A DNA stretch of 14,128 bases from JBBRMY01 sp038230595 (GTDB taxonomy: Bacteria; Bacteroidota; Ignavibacteria; Tepidaquicellales; Tepidaquicellaceae): NCBI GenBank assembly GCA_038230595.1, contig JBBRMY010000059.1, positions 1-14,128 on the forward strand, in the 5' to 3' direction. The translations under genes and the position numbers were made by a program. The notes beneath the pieces were generated by a model that saw only the letters and a list, made by a program, of their open reading frames with translations, searched no databases and was not told the DNA's origin. Of the stretch, positions 12,969 to 14,128 are shown in pieces. Position 1 is the stretch's first letter. Each line of letters starts with the position of its first letter.

Positions 12969-14128
12969 AAGTGTGTAAGTAATAAAGTGGCAATTGATAA
13001 AAATATTGAAATTCCGACTACATCCTGGAATGCAGTTTCGAAGGGTCCCGAGGTTATGGCAGGGTCAAATCCCAATTTTTTTGAAAGCATTGGAACAATT
13101 GTTCCAACAACTCCTGATAGATTAATACTAATGAACATTGATATTGCAACTGTTACTGCAAACATTAAGCTTTTATCTTTTTCCCAGATAAAGCCAATGA
13201 TACCAACTATTAGAGCTACAACTGTTCCTATGATAATTGAAGTCTGTAATTGTCTTTTAACAGGTTCCCACCATCTGTTGAGTGATACAAGTCCTGTGTC
13301 AAGTGCACGAACAATTATTGCTGCAGATTGAAGTCCGGTATTCCCTGCTATTGCAGATATTACCGGCTGAAATGAAGCCAACAGAATTACTTTTCGTAAT
13401 GTTTCATCATATTGTGCTATTACAAATCCCCCCGCAAGTTCAATGAACAGAGTGATTAAAACCCATGGAAGCCTGAGCTTCGCAATTGCAAAAGGTGATT
13501 TTTTTTCAAGCTCTTCAGAATCGGAACCAACCATCTTTGCAACGTATTCATAATATTCTTCCTCCATAACATCAAGAATATCATCAATGGAGATCTTACC
13601 TATAATTCTGTTATTTGAATCAACTACCGGAAGGGATACAAGGTCATAACTACGGAATATTTTTGCAACTTCTTCCTGATCAACATCAGCCTTTACAGAT
13701 ATTACATCAGGGTTCATAACTGCTGAAACTTTCTCTTCAGGATTTTTTAAAGAAATGATCAATCTCTTCAGAGAAATGATTCCGACGAGCATATTAGAAT
13801 TATCTACTACATATGCATTATAGAACTGATCTACATCCTCTGCCTGATCCTGAATTTCTTTAATTGCTTCATTGATAGTTATGTCCAGATGTATGGCAAT
13901 AAATTCCTTTGCCATGATACCGCCGGCAGTATTTTCATCATATCTTAAAAGCTCTCTTACTTCTGATGAATCTTCCTTATCTATTGCATCAAGATTCTGA
14001 AGAACTTCTTCCTGTTTGTCCTGATCCAGCTCCGAAACAAAGTCAGTAGCATCATCAGAATACATTTCACTGACGATCCCTGACAGCTTCTGGCCACCGA
14101 TCTTTTCAAGAATGACTTCTTTACGATG
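12965..14128 (-). CDS. mgtE: Magnesium transporter MgtE, lacking its N-terminus (cut by right edge)
   Basis: The frame is open to the right edge, giving 387 residues of a family normally about 450 long, so roughly 60-70 N-terminal residues are missing. MgtE is an inner-membrane Mg2+ channel gated by cytosolic Mg2+. Counting from the first visible codon, the rest of the helical N domain comes first ('DDATDFVSELDQDKQEEVLQ'). Next are two CBS domains (about 66-185) with 'TAGGIM', 'YVVDNSNMLVGIISL' and 'SLPVVDSNNRIIGKISIDDI'. A plug helix and five membrane helices follow (about 218-387), with 'AIAGNTGLQSA' and 'FDPAITSGPFETAFQDVVG', the conserved pore and Mg2+-site segments. An ATG at 14065 exists but is internal, because conserved N-domain sequence continues upstream of it. 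The stop overlaps the start of the PAP2 gene by four bases. Confidence 0.93.
   Translation of the reverse strand, partial: HRKEVILEKIGGQKLSGIVSEMYSDDATDFVSELDQDKQEEVLQNLDAIDKEDSSEVRELLRYDENTAGGIMAKEFIAIHLDITINEAIKEIQDQAEDVDQFYNAYVVDNSNMLVGIISLKRLIISLKNPEEKVSAVMNPDVISVKADVDQEEVAKIFRSYDLVSLPVVDSNNRIIGKISIDDILDVMEEEYYEYVAKMVGSDSEELEKKSPFAIAKLRLPWVLITLFIELAGGFVIAQYDETLRKVILLASFQPVISAIAGNTGLQSAAIIVRALDTGLVSLNRWWEPVKRQLQTSIIIGTVVALIVGIIGFIWEKDKSLMFAVTVAISMFISINLSGVVGTIVPMLSKKLGFDPAITSGPFETAFQDVVGISIFLSIATLLLTHF

Noticed and set aside
12987..13331. Plus-strand open frame of 114 codons opposite mgtE
   Set aside because: It lies wholly antisense to conserved MgtE membrane helices, whose family match is strong, so it is a shadow of that gene.

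Overview
The window is AT-rich, densely packed chromosomal DNA of housekeeping type. The mix of genes points to the Bacteroidota / Ignavibacteriota / Chlorobiota branch: a short histone H1-like (Hc1-type) protein, a small HNH protein with a 'LNQNYEPL' N-terminus, a two-subunit SdhC/SdhD anchor, and start sites that mostly lack Shine-Dalgarno sequences. This placement is inferred from family resemblance and has not been tested by any search. No tRNA, rRNA, CRISPR array, insertion sequence or phage gene was seen, and no gene-free stretch exceeds 300 bases.

Left part (1-6316), all on the minus strand. In transcription order from the right these are a small HNH endonuclease-like gene closed by a strong intrinsic terminator, an NAD(P)-dependent aldehyde dehydrogenase overlapping by one base with a GNAT acetyltransferase, then a large Rossmann-fold dehydrogenase-like protein of unknown function, nuoM (proton-pumping subunit of complex I) and the N-terminal part of hisC, which runs off the left edge. 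The last three are spaced 29 and 8 bases apart and look like one operon. nuoM is not flanked by nuoL or nuoN.

Middle part (6332-11982), all on the plus strand. After a divergent intergenic region come sdhC and sdhD, the membrane anchor of succinate dehydrogenase, without sdhA or sdhB. The histone H1-like gene follows and ends in a terminator. Then come lepA (elongation factor 4) and lepB (signal peptidase I), a classic pair. A small cluster of inverted repeats and a further terminator-like hairpin precede hemW, a radical SAM haem chaperone.

Right part (11997-14128), minus strand. A magnesium transporter of the MgtE family, cut by the right edge, overlaps by four bases with a PAP2-type membrane phosphatase/transferase. 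This pair converges on hemW.

Functionally the window mixes respiration (nuoM, sdhCD), haem handling (hemW), translation and secretion (lepA, lepB), Mg2+ uptake (mgtE), histidine synthesis (hisC) and lipid or phosphate metabolism (PAP2). I see no defence, secretion or biosynthetic island. The items most worth a second look are the uncharacterised 565-residue Rossmann protein beside an isolated nuoM, the separated sdhCD pair, the palindromic element before hemW, three intrinsic-terminator hairpins lying within about 16-31 bases of the next start codon, and the apparently frameshifted 5' end of the HNH gene.
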